A DNA stretch of 7,906 bases, taken from the NCBI GenBank assembly GCA_035276605.1, contig DATELN010000194.1:1-7906 (forward strand), read 5' to 3'. Position numbers and translations under genes: made by a program. Below the pieces are notes generated by a model. It had not been told where the DNA came from, made no database searches, and was given only the letters and a program-made list of their open reading frames with translations. Source of the stretch: GCA-003244245 sp035276605 (GTDB taxonomy: Bacteria > Actinomycetota > Actinomycetes > Mycobacteriales > Pseudonocardiaceae). Shown piece by piece: positions 7,823 through 7,906 of this stretch; position 1 is the stretch's first letter, and each line of letters starts with the position of its first letter.

Positions 7823-7852
7823 TGGGACGGATCTTTCTGGGACGGATCTTTT
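7823..7852. repeat. Tandem direct repeat, 2 x 15 bp, upstream of tkt
   Basis: Two adjacent 15-bp units, TGGGACGGATCTTTC (7823-7837) and TGGGACGGATCTTTT (7838-7852), differ only in the last base. They lie 64-93 bp upstream of the tkt start, between the start and the candidate promoter elements near 7866-7882. This may be a pair of protein-binding sites in the leader or promoter of the operon, or a recent slippage duplication. Confidence 0.8.
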
Positions 7853-7875
7853 GGAGCTGATCCCTGGTCAATACT

Positions 7876-7881
7876 TACCCT
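7876..7881 (+). promoter_or_regulatory. Candidate -10 element for a divergent gene
   Basis: TACCCT fits TANNNT and stands 6 bases before an ATG at 7888, the usual distance for a leaderless mycobacterial transcript starting on the A of the start codon. A possible -35, TTGGAG at 7851-7856, is 19 bases upstream, slightly long, and overlaps the end of the tandem repeat. Confidence 0.25.
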
Positions 7882-7882
7882 A
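7877..7882 (-). promoter_or_regulatory. Candidate -10 element for the tkt operon
   Basis: On the minus strand TAGGGT fits the mycobacterial TANNNT -10 pattern. The -35 region 16-18 bases upstream (around ATCACC) is a poor match. A start here would give a leader of roughly 110 bases containing the tandem repeat. A separate TTGACC at 7871-7866 looks like a -35 hexamer, but I find no TANNNT at 16-18 bases from it. Pattern match only. Confidence 0.25.
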
Positions 7883-7887
7883 GCGAG

Positions 7888-7906
7888 ATGGGACCGGCGG
7901 TGATCT
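7888..7906 (+). CDS. Possible start of a divergent gene (5' fragment)
   Basis: An ATG at 7888 opens a frame reading MGPAVI up to the window edge. The only support is the -10-like element 6 bases upstream and the divergent position opposite tkt. In several mycobacteria I recall a heme O synthase gene (ctaB) transcribed away near the main tkt, but these six residues do not let me identify anything. It may not be a gene. Confidence 0.2.

Noticed and set aside
6731..7903. A 390-codon open frame on the plus strand opposite tkt and its upstream region.
   Set aside because: It is antisense to conserved transketolase motifs, has no recognisable domain, and continues through the non-coding upstream region.

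Overview
The window is G+C-rich and almost entirely coding. It holds one compact operon on the minus strand for the pentose phosphate pathway and the entry of glucose-6-phosphate into it. The proteins look mycobacterial or from a close relative (Mycobacteriales). The glucose-6-phosphate dehydrogenase resembles, from memory, Mycobacterium tuberculosis Zwf2 over most of its length, and three of the five genes start with GTG. In M. tuberculosis I recall the order tkt-tal-zwf2-opcA-pgl, with no isomerase gene in between. This window is therefore more likely from a non-tuberculous mycobacterium or related actinobacterium, possibly a second paralogous copy of the cluster. That placement is inference.

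Reading on the minus strand, from high to low coordinates: a 147-base upstream region (7760-7906) holds a tandem 15-bp repeat, weak overlapping divergent -10 elements and possibly the first codons of a divergent gene. Then come transketolase tkt (7759-5645), transaldolase tal (5623-4496), a SIS-fold glucose-6-phosphate isomerase pgi (4488-2884), glucose-6-phosphate dehydrogenase zwf (2887-1358), and an NAD(P)-binding atypical SDR with a DUF2867 tail (1327 to beyond position 1). Spacing is very tight: 21 bp tkt/tal, 7 bp tal/pgi, a 4-bp overlap pgi/zwf and 30 bp zwf/SDR. No convincing terminator is seen, so one polycistronic message is likely.

The four enzymes fit together. Pgi interconverts fructose-6-P and glucose-6-P, Zwf oxidises glucose-6-P to make reduced cofactor, and Tal and Tkt return pentose phosphates to fructose-6-P and glyceraldehyde-3-P. 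With Pgi in the operon, fructose-6-P can be recycled to glucose-6-P for repeated NADPH production. The usual downstream partners opcA and pgl do not follow zwf here; the YbjT-like SDR/DUF2867 protein stands in that place. I see no RNA genes, insertion sequences, CRISPR arrays or phage genes. The least ordinary points are the pgi insertion, the SDR/DUF2867 protein in the opcA position, and the repeat upstream of tkt.
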